DNA of 6,572 nt from Alphaproteobacteria bacterium UBA6411 (GTDB taxonomy: Bacteria; Pseudomonadota; Alphaproteobacteria; CAAGCB01; CAG-977), in assembly GCA_002438565.1 (NCBI GenBank), contig DJPN01000035.1, positions 1 to 6,572 on the forward strand. The letters run 5' to 3'. The position numbers were made by a program, and so were the translations under genes. Shown here one piece after another: positions 5,887 through 6,572 of this stretch. The notes under the pieces were generated by a model, which made no database searches, was not told the DNA's origin, and saw only the letters and a list, made by a program, of their open reading frames with translations. The number at the start of each line of letters is the position of its first letter. Position 1 is the first letter of the stretch.

Positions 5887-6342
5887 ATGCGTCTGGCTTT
5901 GTACGAACCCGACATTCCGCAAAACACGGGAACTTTGCTGCGGTTGGCGGCGTGTTTCAATCTGCCCGTCGATATTATCGAGCCGTGCGGCTTTATTTTT
6001 GACGACAAGCGCATGCGCCGCGCGGGCATGGACTATCTGAACATTGTCGATTACACGCGCCACGATTCGTGGGAAAAGTTTTATGCGCAGCATACGGGGC
6101 GCATTGTTTTGCTGACGACCAAAGGCGCGGAACCGCACCACCGCTTTCAATTCCAAGAATCCGACATTTTGCTGTTGGGGCGCGAAAGCGCGGGCGTTCC
6201 CGACAGCGTTCACCATGCCGCGGACGCGCGTTTGCGTATTCCGATGCGGGCGGACACGCGTTCAATCAACGTCGCCATGGCGGGCGCGATTGTTTTAAGC
6301 GAAGCTTTGCACCAAACGGGGCATTTCGACACGCTGGTTTGA
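5887..6342 (+). CDS. trmL: tRNA (cytidine(34)-2'-O)-methyltransferase TrmL, SPOUT family
   Basis: This 151-residue enzyme should use S-adenosylmethionine to methylate the ribose of nucleotide 34, the wobble base, of certain leucine tRNAs (Cm34/cmnm5Um34 in E. coli). It is a minimal SpoU/SPOUT methyltransferase without an added RNA-binding domain, acting as a dimer with a trefoil knot in characterised members. Visible motifs are YEPDIPQNTG (6-15), IIEPCGF (30-36), DDKRMRRAGMDY (39-50), LLTTKG (75-80), the knot segments LLLGRESAGVP (95-105) and LRIPM (116-120), and RSINVAMAGAIVLSEA (125-140). E. coli TrmL has 157 residues, so this one is full length. ATG at 5887 follows TAAGG (5875-5879) by 7 bases; that site overlaps the ychF stop. 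It is the last recognisable gene of the operon, and no strong intrinsic terminator is seen after it. Confidence 0.94.
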   Translation: MRLALYEPDIPQNTGTLLRLAACFNLPVDIIEPCGFIFDDKRMRRAGMDYLNIVDYTRHDSWEKFYAQHTGRIVLLTTKGAEPHHRFQFQESDILLLGRESAGVPDSVHHAADARLRIPMRADTRSINVAMAGAIVLSEALHQTGHFDTLV

Positions 6343-6375
6343 AAATATCCTTAAATCACAATCTCCGCCTTGGTC

Positions 6376-6394
6376 GGCACGGATAAAACGTGCC
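6376..6394 (+). repeat. Short hairpin after trmL (GGCACG / CGTGCC)
   Basis: Six perfect pairs (6376-6381 with 6389-6394) enclose a 7-base AT-rich loop, 33 bases after the trmL stop. No U-run follows, so it is not a typical intrinsic terminator, though it could protect the 3' end of the operon mRNA. Confidence 0.35.
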
Positions 6395-6401
6395 CTCGGA
6401 A

Positions 6402-6510
6402 TCGTCATTGCGCGGAGCGACAGCGACAAAGCAATCCACATTGACTCCGTGTTTACGGTTGGCATCCTGCAAATGGATCGCCACAGCCCTAAAGGGCTTC
6501 GCGATGACGA
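6402..6510. repeat. REP-like imperfect palindromic repeat element
   Basis: The outer arms tcgtcattgcg (6402-6412) and cgcgatgacga (6500-6510) are inverted copies with one mismatch. The inner segments gcaatcca (6431-6438) and tggatcgc (6474-6481) are inverted copies with one mismatch as well. A small perfect hairpin (6485-6490 with 6493-6498) sits in the right half. The 'cgtcattgcg ... gcaatcca ... gcgatgacg' pattern is that of dispersed intergenic palindromes I know from many proteobacterial genomes. Other copies cannot be shown from this window. The rest of the 230-bp tail after trmL shows no gene. Confidence 0.7.
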
Positions 6511-6572
6511 ATAGAGGTCGGCACGCCGCCCCTGCCTGTGTTATTTCTCGCAGCAGCATTGAGTACCGGTAT

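Noticed and set aside
5437..6216. 259-codon minus-strand frame over ychF and trmL
   Set aside because: It is a shadow of two well-identified genes, with Arg/Gln/Phe-rich composition typical of antisense frames.
6356..6559. 67-codon minus-strand frame including CFVAVAPRNDD
   Set aside because: It is a translation of the palindromic repeat; such peptides appear wherever this repeat type occurs and are not real genes.
1..6572. CRISPR array, insertion sequence or prophage genes
   Set aside because: No regularly spaced repeats, transposase, integrase or phage gene is present on either strand.

Overview
The window looks like chromosomal DNA of an alphaproteobacterium, probably an uncultured one. 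Evidence for this is the order rplY (long CTC-type bL25), pth, ychF, common in that class; the style of the proteins; moderate G+C; and a palindromic repeat of the REP-like 'cgtcattgcg...' kind after the last gene. The lineage is an inference from gene content, not a database result.

Left part (1-3126, minus strand): a two-gene restriction-modification locus. The first gene (3126-1123) encodes a 667-residue protein with an N-terminal PD-(D/E)XK-like nuclease segment joined to an N6-adenine methyltransferase core (ATGSAGF and NPPY motifs). The second (1126 to beyond position 1) encodes a DNA-specificity subunit with two target-recognition halves. They overlap by two bases (TTGA). Nuclease and methylase in one chain plus a separate S subunit is the layout of BcgI-type (Type IIB/IIG) systems, not of classical Type I HsdRMS. 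The S gene runs off the left edge.

Middle (3127-3543): a 417-bp divergent intergenic region, unusually rich in inverted repeats. On the minus strand, nearest the restriction gene, about 160 nt can fold into a 5' hairpin, a three-way junction and a typical intrinsic terminator (stem 3151-3169, U-run 3150-3146). The terminator lies only 19 bases from the restriction gene ATG, so transcripts of that gene must read through it. The 5' hairpin, the closing helix of the junction and the terminator share bases and exclude one another. This is the architecture of an attenuator or riboswitch-like leader, and it is the most interesting item here. The rest of the region holds dyads and the leader of rplY.

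Right part (3544-6342, plus strand): four closely spaced genes, rplY, pth, ychF and trmL, separated by 12, 3 and 9 bases, each with a Shine-Dalgarno sequence that mostly overlaps the preceding stop codon. All act in translation: ribosomal protein bL25, peptidyl-tRNA hydrolase, the ribosome-associated ATPase YchF, and a tRNA wobble-position 2'-O-methyltransferase. They are ordinary housekeeping genes.

End (6343-6572): no convincing gene, but an imperfect palindromic repeat of about 109 bp flanked by 10-bp direct repeats.
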